Under the pieces are notes generated by a model. The model saw nothing but the letters and a program-made list of their open reading frames with translations. It made no database searches and was not told the origin of the DNA. A program made the position numbers and the translations under genes. A stretch of 64,000 nucleotides of DNA from Lunularia cruciata (lineage: Eukaryota > Streptophyta > Marchantiopsida > Lunulariales > Lunulariaceae), in contig OX419760.1 in the NCBI GenBank assembly GCA_948567375.1, forward strand, positions 6,200,001 through 6,264,000, given 5' to 3'. Of this stretch, positions 36,111 through 48,229 are shown one piece after another (within the stretch, counting starts at the first letter, position 1; each line of letters starts with the position of its first letter).

Positions 36111-37205
36111 TATAAAAGACCAATAGTAGAATGGAAATATTAGAATGGAAGATCAAAGTGAAAGATCACATTGGGACTCTTGAATTAGGGAAACTCCAAA
36201 TGTCTAGCATGAGCTTGGGCTTTGGTATTTATAGGGAATATACAAGGCTCTTGAGAAGCTTCTCAAAAAGCTTCCTAGAGCCAGCTTCTTAGAGTGCAAG
36301 CAAAGCTAATCAGGAAGTTTCTTGAGAAACTTCCTTCTAGAAATCATCTAATTGGCATGTAAGCTAAACTAGTCAAGAAGCTTCCCAAGAAGCTTATTTT
36401 TAAAAGCCACCTATTTGGCATACAAGCTAAGCTAGCCGAGAAGTTTTCCAAAAAATTTCCTCCTGTAAGTGTAATATTTCAAGGACAAGAGAACCCTCAA
36501 GAGAAACACAAGCAAGAAAACACAAAACTTCACACTCAATACTTTGGTGCCCTAAAGGAACACCTTGTCTTTATTATATAGCAAAGAGTATCTCCTCAAA
36601 GGAAGTTCCATCCTTGGATCAAATCCATGGATTGGTGATCTGTTAGAAAGTTATTCCCTTAGATTAGTTCCATGGATGGGTGACATATTGTCCTTGTCCT
36701 ATTTGGTTGGTCAAACGGGTTGATCAAAGGGAATCTTTAGAGAATCTTCTTATAGGAAGCTCAAAATTATATGGGTGAGGTACCATTGGAAAGGTCTTAA
36801 GGGAGGGAGGGTGGGCCTTTTTCCTTACAAGAGGAGGAAAATCTTCTCATTTTCAAGGTCTAATCTATCCATTTAGGTCTCCCAAATTGGCTTTGAAATT
36901 TAAAAGGTGTTTTTGACTCCTACTCTATTTGTGGAAGTACTCTTTTGGTGACACCTCTATTTGATCTACTTAGTCCATCATATATAACATCCTTTTTGAT
37001 GTTACCAAGCTAATTTCCATATTTAGATGTCTAGCTATTGGTATTAAAAGAAGCCATCACTTGATATGCACATTACTCAATACTTGGAAGGTACCGAGTA
37101 GCTTCCTAGATGGTTCAAGAATATTCTTATAATTCTTGGCTAATTTGGCCTATTTGTTACTTTTTTATTCTCAACTAACTCATCTATAAATTCTATATTG
37201 TTACA
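36111..37205 (-). repeat. Element B 3' LTR
   Basis: Plus-strand ends are TATAAAAGACC (TG changed to TA) and TATTGTTACA. On the minus strand it carries a CCTATAAATACC TATA box (about 36226-36233) and an exact triple heat-shock-like motif (TTCAAGAATATTC, 37114-37126). An embedded family D LTR (36470 to about 37048) makes it more than twice the length of the LTRs of A and C. About 40 bp next to that insert have been deleted relative to the 5' LTR. Confidence 0.88.
36470..37048 (-). mobile_element. Solo LTR (family D) embedded in B 3' LTR
   Basis: Starts TGTAATATTTC on the plus strand and matches the reverse complement of the 32618 copy, including the GATGTTACCAAGC region and the CTAGCTATTGGTATT end. 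The right end is eroded (TATTAAAAG in place of ATTACA). The flank before it is GTAAG, as in the sister copy. Confidence 0.8.
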
Positions 37206-37267
37206 TATTCTCCCACTGTTAGTTGGTGACCTCCTTGTCACCATGGAAACTTCAAACTCTTGGATGG

Positions 37268-37815
37268 TGTGATACGCGTAGCTAGATATATTATCTAGAG
37301 GTGGAAATTGGCTTGGTAACATCTAGAAGGATATTATATATGATGGACTAAGTAGATCAGATAGAGTTTTCACCAAAAGAGTACTTCAACTAATAAGGCA
37401 GAAGTCAAAAACACCTTGAAAACTTTAGAGCAAATTTTGGAGACCTAAACAAATGAGTTAGGCCTTGAAATTACCCTCTCCCATGGCCAAAAAAGGTTGG
37501 CCTTGATGAAGATTGATTTTTTGTCTCATTGGGAACTTTCCAACAATATCTCACCCATGCAATTATGAGCTTCCTAAAAGAATATTCCTTAAAAATTCCT
37601 TCTAGTTAAACTTGTTTGACCAATCATATAGACAAAGGATGGTGTCACCCATCCACGCAACTAATCTTAGAGTGGAGCTTACTAACATGTCATCAATCCA
37701 TATATCTGATCCAAGTGTGGAGTTTCCTTTGAGTGGATCCTCTTTGTTATATAATAAAGTCAAGTGCTCCTTTGGGGCATCGGAGTATTGAGGAACTAAA
37801 GCTTTGTGTCTCTTC
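37268..37815 (+). mobile_element. Family D solo LTR, 3' end truncated, inside B
   Basis: Begins TGTGATACGCGTAGCTAG, then ATCTAGAGGTGGAAATTGGC and the shared GGTAACATCTAGAAGGAT block, with the TATATAATAAAG promoter near 37746. It ends within the family's TTTGTGT stretch, before the expected ATTACA. Element B sequence resumes at CATACCCTTTCCAAAGG, the same block as in A at 41265. No target duplication remains. Confidence 0.75.
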
Positions 37816-40672
37816 CATACCCTTTCCAAAGGACTTTGTACTCCATATGTTGTTGACGGCCATGTTGAATGTGGCAAAGCGTAAGGATAAAATCAACTTC
37901 ATACTCCTCAGATTGTTGATAGAGACAAGAGGAGGAGGGAGTTGAATACAAGAGGAAAAGGAAGATGGATTAGAAAAAAAAGGTTTCAAATTGGAAACAT
38001 GAAAGGTAGGGTGAATTTTCATTTGACAAGGCAAGTCAATAAGCACTAAGAGAAAAGATTTGGTTGATATCAAATGGACCTATTCAATAAGGAGCAAGTT
38101 TATGCACGTTGATATCAAGAGGGAGAGTAGGTTATTAGAAGAAAGTATGACCTTATCGCACTTATTGTGTTTGACAATTTTGAGCAACAAGGAGATGAGA
38201 TTTGGCTTGTTGTTGGGATTGGGATATTATGGTCAAGAAGGTGAAAGTATGAGAGACATGAGATGGAGGAGAAGTAAGAATAAAATCTTGAACAAGTGGG
38301 TCTTGGAAATATATTAGGAAGAAAAGAGAGAATCTTGTGCTTGCCTATTTGGAATTATTGTAGGTAAACTCAATAATTGTAAGATATTCATCCCAATTGG
38401 TATGATGACTATTGACAAAGGCATGAAGCATATCCTCCAAGGTGAAATTTTCACGTTTGGTTTGTCCATCAATTTGAGGATCATAGGTTGTGGAAAAGCA
38501 AGCTTGGTGTTGAGTAGCTGGAACAGTGCTTGCCAATGTTTTTGGTGAATTGAGGATCATAAACAAAGATGAGTGCACAAGGCATCCCATGATGCTTGAA
38601 GATATTATAAAAGTAGATTTGGGCCAATGTTGGAGCATCCATTATATCAAAGGTTGGTGCTAAATAGGTTTGCTTACTAAGCTTATTGACAAACACCATC
38701 ATTGTTGTGTGGCCTTGCTTTGTCTTGGACAAAGATGTGATCAGATCTAAGCTTACATGTTCCCATCAAAGAGATGGATGGGAAGTGGTTGAAGGAGTCC
38801 ACTTAGTTTTTGGTTATTGGTCTTGTTGCATTGGCAGCTCTCACAAGATCAAAAAAACCTCAAACATTGCATGCCATGTTGGGCCATCATCATTGGCATT
38901 GTAGGGTACCCAAGGTCTAGTCCAGACCCATGTGACCAACAAATGGTAAGTCATGGGCTTCTTAAAGGTGCACAAGTTCTAGATCACCCTTGGCTAGAAC
39001 ATAGATCTGGTTCTCATAGAATAGAAGGTCTTCCTTGAAGGAGAAAGTGTGTTATTCTTTATCATGTGTTGCAAGTTGACCTTGTATCATTTGAAAGGAG
39101 TATTGTTGTAAAGTGGTCTTAAACTCAATTTGGACTTTTGAGTCAATTGATGCTATTGTAATTGCTATTGTGATTAGAGGAAGAGACTCCAAATTAGGTC
39201 ATTGTAATAGGGCATTAGGGATGACATGGAACCTATCAAGTTTGTACTCAAGTTTGAGGTCAAACAATTGTAGTTGTTCCTCCCATCAATGATTTCAACT
39301 CTTCATATGCTCCAAATATAATGTCTACAACAAGCGTTTGTGTTCAATTTGCATGATCACTTATTTCCCCAAGAAATAATGCCTCCATACCTTGGTGGCA
39401 TATACCATTGTTAGTTGATCTTGATCTCAAGCAATTTTTTTGTTTTTGGTGTTTAGTCGATGAGACACAAAGGCAATGGGATGTACCCACCCATCTAGAA
39501 ATTCTTATTTCAATACAACTCCAATGACAAAGTTAGAAGCATCAAAATCAACCACACAAGGTAGTTGAGGATCATATGATTGAAGAATGGATCTTGAAGA
39601 CACCATATATTTCAGTATTTGGAATGCCTCTTTGTGCTTGGTGGTCCATTTAAAGCTAGAGGTCTTTCCCAAGAGTTTGGTCAATGGTGTGACCATATGA
39701 GCATAGTTGTTGATGAATCATTAGTAAAAAATTGCCAATCTATTAAATACCCGTACATCTATGGCATCCTCTGAAATAGGCCAGTCAATAATGGCTTTGA
39801 TTTTCTCCTTTTCCATCTTGATCTCCACTCTAATGAGATCTTATGACCCAAGAAGGTAACTTCCTTTTGCCAGAAGGTACTCTTTGACTTCTTGTAGCAA
39901 AAATTCCATTAACATAGTCATCTTTGGACTTCTTGCATGTGAATTATATGTTCTACCTCTATCTTACTATAGATTAAAATATCATTCAAGAACAACACCA
40001 TGTATCTATCCAATAGCCTACCCAACATCTGTTGCATCTGATCCATGAAGACTATTGGAGCATTAATGAGCCCAAAAGGTAGAACTTTACATTCAAAATA
40101 CCCATACCTTGTGCAAAAGGTAGTCTTTTGTGCATCCTTTCTATCAATGAGAATTGCCAATATCCACTCTAGAGATCCAACTTGGAGAAGTATCTTTCTC
40201 CACTCAATAGATCTAGCAAGTCATCAATTCAAGGTAAGGGATATGTATTCTTCACTATTTGTTTATTGAGGCTATGATAATCAATATAGAAGCAAAGTCC
40301 TCCATCCTTCTTTGGAACAAATAGTATTGGTGCTCCCCAAGGAGATGTACTATATTGTATAAAATCCTTCTCTAACAACTCTATTAATGTTATTTGAAGT
40401 TCATCCAACTCCTTTAGTGAGAGTCAATAGATTGGTCTATTCATAGAGTACTTCTTGGCAATAATGCAATCTTGAAAGGCATATCACAATCAAAGGTAAT
40501 CTCTCCAGCAGATCATCTAGAAACACATATGCAAACTACTGAACTATTTAATCAATCATTGCTTGATGAGACTTTGGCCCTCATCATATTCTCTATGCAC
40601 AATAAGCTTGATCCACATTGCAAAACTAGTAATTTCTTCCTCCAAAGCTTACTCTATGGTTGCTTCACTAAT
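37816..40672 (-). pseudogene. Element B RT, RNase H and integrase
   Basis: Leftwards: RT with LPFGLINAPIVFMDQMQQML and FLNDILIYSK (about 39960-40010; the second catalytic-pair position has Asp changed to Asn). RNase H follows with VVDFDASNFVIGVVL (39505-39696 frame). Integrase has MMVFVNKLSK, APTFDIMDAPTLAQIYF, KHHGMPCALIFVYDPQF (the Asp-containing SDRDP block is altered) and YDPQIDGQTKRENFTLEDML (family Glu is Lys). The C-terminal HISKLKPF-like tail lies near 38030. Many stops and frame changes. Confidence 0.85.
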
Positions 40673-41139
40673 TGTAAAAGACCGATGCCAAGGAGAAAAA
40701 TAGGAGAATGGAAGATTGGAGTGGAGATCACATTGGGACACTTCAATGAGGGAAACTCCAAATGCCTAGCATAAATTTGGGCTTTGGTATTTATAGAGAA
40801 GCATACAAGGATTTTGAGAAGTTTCTAAAAAGCTATTTTCTTAGAGTGCAAGTCAAGCTAACAAGGAAGCTTCTCAAGAAACTTCTTTCTAGAATTCACC
40901 TACTTGGCTGCAAACTAAGCTAGCCAAGAAGCTTCCTTCTTGAAGCCACCTACTTGGCATGCAAGCTAAGCAGCTAGGAAGTTTCCCAAGAATGAATCAC
41001 TACTTGACATGCACATTACCCAATACTTGGAAGGTACCAAGAAGCTTCATAGATTCTTTTAGAAACTCTAGGATAACTTAACACTATTTGCTACTTTGTT
41101 AGTCTTAACTAACTCATTGATAAACTCCATATTGTTACA
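40673..41139 (-). repeat. Element A 3' LTR
   Basis: 467 bp from TGTAAAAG to TGTTACA on the plus strand. It carries the GAAGCTTCC palindromes shared by A, B and C. Its heat-shock-like motif has decayed (TTTTAGAAACTCT, about 41057-41069). Confidence 0.9.
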
Positions 41140-44100
41140 TATTACTCCATTGCGAGTTGGTGACGTCCTCATCACCATTAAAGCTTCAAACTCTTGGATG
41201 ACCATTTGTGCATTTTGGAGATGAGAAAGAGGCTCCCAAGGGGCATCATGAAGGGGATACCCTTTCCAAAGGACCTTATACTCAATATGTTGTTGGCAGC
41301 CATGTTAAATGTGATGACACACAAGGATATAATCAACTTCATACTCTTCATGATTGTTAATAGGCACGAGAGGAGGAAGGGGTTGGCCATGAGAGGAAAA
41401 GGAAGATGGATTAGAGAAAAGGGTTTCAGCTTGGAAATATGAAAGATAGGGTGGATTTGAATATGAGAAGGCAAGGTAAGTTGATAAGCAACAAGAGAAA
41501 TGATTTAGGTGACATCAAATAGACCTATCTAATTAAGAGCAAGTTTATGGACTTAGATATCAAGTGGGAGGGGTAGTTTTCTACAAGAAAGCATGACCTT
41601 ATCACCAAGTTGAAAAGTAAGATCACAATAGTGGAAGTCCGCATATTGTTTTTGACAATTTTGAGCAACAAGGAGATGAGATTTGGCTTGTTGTAGGGAT
41701 TGGGATATGGTGGTCAAGAGTGGGAAATATGAAAGACATGAGATGGAGGCAAATCAAGAAGGGAATCTGGAACAAGTGGGTCTTGGCCAAAAAGGAAGAA
41801 GAAGAGAATCTGGTGCTTGCATGTTTGGAATTATTGGATGCAAACTCAACAACTACAACAGACTCATCCCAATTGGTATGATGAATGTTGATAAAGGCAT
41901 GAAACATATCTTCCAAGGTGCAATTTTCATATTTAGTTTATCCATCAATTTGAGGATGATAGGCAATGGACAAAGCAAGCTTGGTGTTGGGTATTTGGAA
42001 GAGTGTTTGCCAAAATTTTCCAACAAAACAAGGATCACGGTTGGAGATGAGTACACGAGGCATCCCATGATGCTTGAAGACATTGTCAAAGTACATTTGG
42101 GCCAATGTTGGAGCATCCACTATATCAAAGGTTGGTGCCAAATGGATTTTTTTACTTAGCTTATCCACAAACACCATGATTTTATATGATCTTGCTTTGT
42201 CTTGGGCAAGGATGTGATGAGATCTAAGCTCATATGTTCTTATCAAGTAGATGGGATGGGAAGTGGTTGAAGGAGTCCACTCGTTTTTTGGTTACTAGCC
42301 TTATTACGTTGGTAGCTCTCACAAGATCAGATAAACTCTTGAACATCTTGTGCCATGTTGGTCCACCACCATTGGTGTTGTAGGGTACCCAAGGTCTTGT
42401 CCACACCCATGTGACTAGCGATTGGTAAGTCATGGGCTTCTTAGAGGCACACAAGTCAAAGATTACCTTTGGTTGGAACATAGATCCGGTTCTCACAAAA
42501 TAAAAGGCTTTTCTTGAAAGAGAAGGTGTTGTACTTCATGTTGCATGTTGCATGACAACCCTAGGCCATTTGAAAGAAAGGATCTTGTTGTAAAGCTATC
42601 TTAAACTCAATTTGGACTTTGGAATCAATTGACACCATCATAATTGCCGCCGTGATGAGAGGAAGAGACTTCAAATCAGGTTGTTGTGATACGCATGAGG
42701 GGTTGACATGAAATTGGCTGGGTTTGTACTCAAGTTTGATGTTAAGAAATTATAGTTGTTCTTCCCATTGATGATGTCAACTCTTCATGTGTTCCAAATG
42801 TAATATTTGCAACAAGGGTTTTTGATTGGTTTGCATGGTCACTTGTTTCTCCAAGAGATAATACCTCCATACCTTGGTGGCATATACCATTTCTAGTTAT
42901 TCCTAATCTCAAGTAAAGTAATTCCTTTCTGTAGTATTTAGTCAGCAAGACACAAAGGCAATAAGATGTAACCCATCTAGGAATTCCTAATGCAACATGG
43001 CTCCAATCACAAAGTTAGAAGTATCAAAATCAACCACACAAGGTTGTTGAGGGTCATATGGTTGAAGAATAGGTCTTTAAGACACTATATTTTTAGCTTT
43101 TGGAATGATTTTTTTGTGCTTGGTGGTACATTGAAAACTCAAGTTCTCCCTAAGAGGTCAATCAATGGTATAATCACATGAGCATCATAGTGGATGAACC
43201 ATCAGTAAAAACTTGCCAATCCATTAAATGCCCATACTTCTATAGCATCCTTTGGAGTAGGCCAATCAACAATGGCCTTGATTTTCTCCTCTTCCATCTT
43301 GATCTCCTCCGATGAAATCTTGTGACCCAAGAAGGTAACTTCCTTTTACTACAAGGTATAGTTTGACTTCCTGCAATAAAATGATGTAGTCGTCTGAGGA
43401 CTTCTCATATGTGATTTGTGTCATCTGCCTCTGTCTTGTTATAGATTAAAGTGTCATCCAAAAACACCACCACATACCAATCCAATAGCCTATCCAACAC
43501 CCAATGCATTTGATCCATGAAGACTACTGGAGCATTAGTGAGCCCAAAAGGCAGAACTCTCTATTCAAAATGCCCATACCTTCTATGAAAGGTAGTCTTT
43601 TGCACATCTTCTCTATCAATGGGATTTTCTAATAGTTGCTTTGAAGATCTAACTTGGAGAAGTATTGTGCTCCACTCAATTGATTGAGCAAGTCATCAAT
43701 TTGAGACAAGTGATATGCATTCTTCACTGTTTGTTTATTGAGGTCATGATAATCAATATAGAAGCAAAGTCTTCCATCCTTCTTTGGAACAAATAGTATC
43801 GGTACTCCCCAAGGAGATGTACTATGTTGTGTAAAATCCTTCCCCAACTACTCGATTAGTGTTGTTCTAAGTTTATCCAACTCCTTTGGTGAGAGCCAAT
43901 AGATTGGCTACTCACTATAGTACTTCTTGGCAATAACTCAATTTTGAAGGGCATACCACAATCAAAGGGTAATCCCTTTGGTAGATCATATGGAAACATA
44001 TTTGAAAACTCATAGACTATTTGATCAACTATTGCTTGATGAAACTTCTAGCCCTCCTCAAATTCTCCATGTGCAATTGGCTTGATCCACACTGCAAAAA

Positions 44101-44650
44101 TAGACTTATCTTTCTACAAAGCTTGTTCTATGGTTGCTTTATTGACAAACTTCCCATCTTGGGACTTGCCTTCCTTCAACGTGTGCTCTATAGCTACTTT
44201 CTTAATAAACTTCCCATCTTGGGATTGATTATTCTTAGATGTCTTACTCAAAGATGCCAAACAACATCATTAGAAATTCTTACTTTGGTGTTGTACTTGA
44301 ATTTATCATTGGGTCAAATCAAATAGAACCTTGTGATATTCAAGCAAAGGCAAACCTAGAATGACATCATAGTGTAGAGATGTCACTACAAACCTTATCC
44401 ACTCCACATACTCCTTTCTAATCTTGAATGTAACCGGATGTGAGGTATGGAATATAGAACCCTTTCTACCATCCACCATCATCAATCTACTTTTAATTAT
44501 TGGCTTGATAGGAATACTTAAAATTCCTTTGCTAATTGCTTGGATATGCAATATTCTTTGAACTTCTAGAATCCACCAAAAATATACAACCATGGTCAAA
44601 TATCATACCTTGCAAGTGAAGCAAACTTGCATAGGCTGAGCTTTCAATCC
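41140..44650 (-). pseudogene. Element A protease, RT, RNase H, integrase and tail
   Basis: Protease-like frame 44306-44599: IPIKPIIKSRLMMVDGRKGS and HYDVILGLPLLEYHKV, with the catalytic triad reading VDSRSS (Gly changed to Arg). RT 43847-43440: [28 protein letters not shown]-like sequence, and YVVVFLDDTLIYNK, which keeps both catalytic Asp. RNase H lies at about 43050-42700. Integrase 42496-41600: MVFVDKLSKKIHLAPTFDIV, KHHGMPRVLISNRDP and TKYENCTLEDMFHAF (catalytic Glu is Lys). The C-terminal HPIFHISKLKPF tail (41474-41178) leads to a degraded chromodomain-like end before the LTR. Confidence 0.88.
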
Positions 44651-45849
44651 CATTGGAACTAATAGGTAACTCAAAAATCTCTTATTGGGATTCATTATTT
44701 CCTTGATCATTTTACTCCACAAACTCTATTTGGGCAATTTGTTGAGGTCATTCATTCTTGAGTGGACATTCAACAATGCAATATCTAATTTGGCAAGAAT
44801 AAAAGCAAACAGCATTTTGTTGCAATCTTTCTCTACCTGCAATGCCAAGTGGTCTTTGTTAGATGGCATCAATCTCCATTGGTTTGGGCTTCACCAATCA
44901 TGTGTAGTGTATTGGTAGGTTTTGTGGAGGTTGAGCTTGAGACCAAGTTGTTGCAACCAAGGAATCAAAGCATTCAACCTACTACATGGCTTCCTCCAAC
45001 TATTTTGGCTCTTGCATGATCACCTTTAGTTTGGTTTGTGACTTCAAGCCCCTCACAAATCAATCCATAGCTTCACCTTCCAATATATCTAGAATTTGCA
45101 TGATGGTGTTCTAGAATTGCATGATGTAGCTTCTTATAGAGCCAATTTGCTTAAAATATACCAACCTATCTCGTGCAGCTCGTATGACATTTAAAGCTTG
45201 GAATCAACTAATTATTTTACTCTTGAATTCTACCCATGTCAAGATTGGTGTAAAAAATTGCCATAAAAAATTGCCATTTAGCTTACTCTACTTAGAATTG
45301 CCACCATAGTTTTGCTACTCTATCCAATTGGCTAGAAGCCAAGAGAATCTATTTCCATTCATTTTGAAGATTTGTAGCTTCAAAGTGATGTTTGTAATCA
45401 AACACAAATTCTTCACTGCATCCGAGAGATTCTTGCCTTCAAATACCTTAGGCTTTGAAAATTGTATTTGGTCTTTTTCTTCTCAAAATAATGCTCTCTC
45501 TACTTGATCTTATCATTGATGATCTTGTTCTTCCAACAATCAAGTAAGGTGCTAGATTTGTTGTTGAATGGCAATGATAACCATAGGCATTGCCACCATG
45601 ATTAATAATCTATCAAACTACCTATAGTTGATCTAAGTTGACATGTAGATGCAACACATCCACCATTCTCCATAAGTTACAATCAAAAGTACCAAGTGTT
45701 TGTCAGACAAGGTGATTGCATTCAAAAAAATTTACCCAAAGTGTGAGATGATAAACTGAGTGAATAATTTTTGGTTAGTACATGGACACAAAAATCACAA
45801 TGGTTTGGCAAAAATGGATTTGGTGGTCCATAAATTCCATCCATCCTAT
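44650..45849 (-). pseudogene. Element A gag
   Basis: Leftwards from the primer site, fragmented capsid-like frames lead to a zinc-knuckle remnant near 44790-44830. It reads CFYSCQIRYCIVEC, equivalent to CFYCCQVGHHIVEC in element C but with the second Cys and the His lost. It is broken throughout. Confidence 0.75.
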
Positions 45850-45866
45850 TCTTGCTCTGATACCAA

Positions 45867-46346
45867 TGTAAAAGATTGAGATCAAGGAGAGAAATAGGAG
45901 AATGGAAGCTTGGAGTGGAAGATCACATTGGGACACTTGAATGAAACTCCAAATTTCTAGCATGAGCTTGAGCTTTGGTATTTATAGGGAAGCATGCAAG
46001 GCTCTTGAGAAGCTTCCTTAAAGTTTTTTTCCTAGAATGCAAGTCAAGCTAACTAGGAAACTTCTCAAGAAGTTTCCTTTTAGAAGTTGCATACTTGGCA
46101 TCTAACCTAAGCTAGCCAACAAGCTTCCCAAGAAGCTTCTTTCTAAGAGCCACCTACTTGGCATGCAAGTTAAGCTAGCCAAGAAGCTTCCCAAGAATGA
46201 ATCACCACTTCACATGCATGTTACCCAATACTTGGAAGGTACCAAGAAGCTTCCTAGATGCTTCTAGAATATTCTAAGCTAATTTAGCGTATTTGCTACT
46301 TGTTTAGTCTTGACTAACTTGTTTGGTAAACTCCATATTGTTAACA
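45867..46346 (-). repeat. Element A 5' LTR
   Basis: 480 bp. Plus-strand ends are TGTAAAAGA and TGTTAACA (one inserted A relative to TGTTACA). It contains TTCTAGAATATTC (46262-46274), an exact triple heat-shock-like element, and a TATA box (GGTATTTATAGGG on plus, near 45980). Confidence 0.9.
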
Positions 46347-47568
46347 ACATTGACAAACTTCCCATCTTGAGAATGACTATTCATAGATGTCTTATTCAAA
46401 GGTGCAAGACAACCTGATATGTAATTCTTATTCTTGGTGTTGTACTTGATTTTGTCATTGGATCCAAACAAATGGAACCTTATGATGTTCAAACCAAAGC
46501 AAACCTAGAATTACATCATAGTGTAGAGGTGTCATTCAAATCTCATACACTCCAAATATTCCTTTCTAATATTGAATGTAAAAAGATGTGAGATACAGAA
46601 TACACTTTCTACCATCCACCATCATCAATCTACTTCTAATTACTAGCTTGACAGGAATATTTAATTTCTTTACTAATTGCATGGATATGTAATTCATTGA
46701 ACTTCCAAAGTCAACTAAAATCTTACAACCATGATCATATATCATACCTTATAAGTGAAACAAACTTGCATAGTTGATCCTTCAATCCCATTGGAACTAG
46801 TCAAGTTTCTAGTAAGTGGCTTGAATTTTCTTATTAGGATTCTTCATTTCCTTGATCATCATGTTCCATACACTCCATTTGGGCAATTTATCAAGGTCAT
46901 CTATTCTTGAGTGGACATTCAATAATACAATGCACAATTTGGTGATAGTAAAAGCAATCACCTTTTTATCCTAATCTTTCTCTATCTATAGTGCCAAGTG
47001 GTCTCCATTAGATGGGATAGATCTTCATTGGTGCCGGCTCCTCCACTTATGTGTAGTGTGTGGGTAGGTTCTATGAAGAAGGTTGAGGTCAAGACCAAGT
47101 TGTTATAACCAAGGAATCAAAGTGCATGGCTTCCTCCAAGTGTTTGGGCTCTTGTATGGTTATATCCAATTTTGTGCATGACTTTAAACACCTTCCAAAT
47201 TAATCCAAAGCTTCACCTTCTAATATATCTGAAAATTGCATTATGTTGTTTTGGAATTGATTGATATAATTTCTTATAGAACCAATCTACTTCAATTCTA
47301 CCAATCTATCTCATACAATTAGTGTGGCATTTATAGTTGAGAAGTGCCCAATTATTGCACTTTTGAATTCTTTGCATGTTGAGCTTGGTGCTACAATTTG
47401 CCATTCAACTTGCACCACTCAAAATTGCCATCATAGTTTTGCCACTCCATCCGATTGGCTTGAAGCCAAGAGAATTTATTTAGTTCATCTTGAAGATTTG
47501 TAGCTTGAAAATAATATTCATAATCAAACATACAATTCTATATTACGATTAGGAGATTCTTACTTTTA
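46347..47568 (-). pseudogene. Element B gag end and protease
   Basis: Between the A and C insertions. Leftwards: capsid-like sequence, zinc-knuckle remnant CFYYHQIVHCIIEC (about 46930-46970, second Cys and His altered), then GCKILVDFGSS (about 46700), the protease site with Ser changed to Phe, and TFKIRKEY-like sequence to the A insertion point. Confidence 0.8.
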
Positions 47569-47573
47569 AATAC

Positions 47574-47958
47574 TATAACAATATGGAGTTTAGTGACAAA
47601 GTTAGTAGGGCTAACAAAGTAGCAAACAAGATAAATTAGCCTAGAATATTCAAGAAGTATCTAAGAAGCTTCTTGGGAAGCTTCTCAGCTAGCTTAGCTT
47701 GCACCTGAAGTAAGCAACTTCTAGAAGGAAGTTTCTTGAGAAGCTTCCCAATTAACTTGGCTTGTACTCCAAGAAAGCAGCTCCAGGAAGCTTCAAGAGC
47801 AGCTCAAGAAGTAGCTCAAGAAGCTTCAAGAGCCTTGTATGATCCCTATAAATATAAGAGCCAAAACTCATGCTAGACATTTGGAGTTTTCCCTCATCCA
47901 AGTGTCTCAATGTGAGCTTCCATTTTCCTATTTCTCTCCTCGGTCATTGTCTTTTACA
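47574..47958 (+). repeat. Element C 5' LTR
   Basis: Starts TATAACA (TG changed to TA) and ends TTTTACA. Contains the heat-shock-like triple GAATATTCAAGAA, arrays of GAAGCTTC palindromes and a TATAAATA box at 47847-47854. Confidence 0.95.
47645..47854 (+). promoter_or_regulatory. LTR promoter with heat-shock-element-like motifs
   Basis: GAATATTCAAGAA (47645-47657) is an exact nGAAnnTTCnnGAAn, the consensus for heat-shock factor trimers. GAAGCTTC palindromes follow at 47661-47690 and 47718-47750 (AACTTCTAGAAGGAAGTTTC region). The TATA box TATAAATA is at 47847-47854. The exact triple is also present in the 3' LTR (52866-52878), in A (46262-46274) and in both B LTRs (37114-37126, 54732-54744). 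Heat inducibility is an inference from this motif. Confidence 0.55.
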
Positions 47959-47959
47959 C

Positions 47960-47975
47960 TGGTATCAAAGTAAGA
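47960..47975 (+). other. Primer-binding site, initiator tRNA-Met
   Basis: TGGTATCAAAGTAAGA, one base after the 5' LTR. The first 8 bases match the 3' end complement of plant initiator tRNA-Met exactly, and A carries the unmutated TGGTATCAGAGC version. Confidence 0.9.
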
Positions 47976-48229
47976 ATAGGATGGATGGAATTTATGGCCC
48001 ACCAAATCCACTTCCACCAAACCATTGGGATTTTCACGTCCAAATATTACCCAAACATCATTTCATCCAATTCATCACCTTGTGTTTTGGGTAGGATTTT
48101 TTGCATATGATCACCTTGTCTGAGGAACCCTTGATACTTCCAATTGTAACTTATGGAGACTGGTGGACTTGTTGCATCTATGTGTTAATCAATTAGATAA
48201 ATTGAGAGTAGTGGGATAGAGTAGTAGCT

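Larger units (their letters stand above)
40673..46346 (-). mobile_element. Element A: chromovirus-type Ty3/gypsy nested in B
   Basis: Complete length about 5.67 kb between LTRs 40673-41139 and 45867-46346. The primer site TGGTATCAGAGCAAGA (45850-45865, minus strand) is a perfect initiator tRNA-Met match. It sits in the protease-RT linker of element B: B sequence stops at GGTTGCTTCACTAAT and resumes at TTGACAAACTTCCCATC, which is continuous in A's own equivalent region at 44120-44155. The flanks CTAAT and ACATT are not a clear duplication, so the TSD has decayed. The RT active site FLDD is intact, but stops and frameshifts cross every domain. Confidence 0.9.

Noticed and set aside
41683-42159. 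158-codon plus-strand ORF, the longest in the transposon block after the F-box gene
   Set aside because: Antisense to the integrase of element A, which matches integrases of B and C on the minus strand. No domain on the plus strand.
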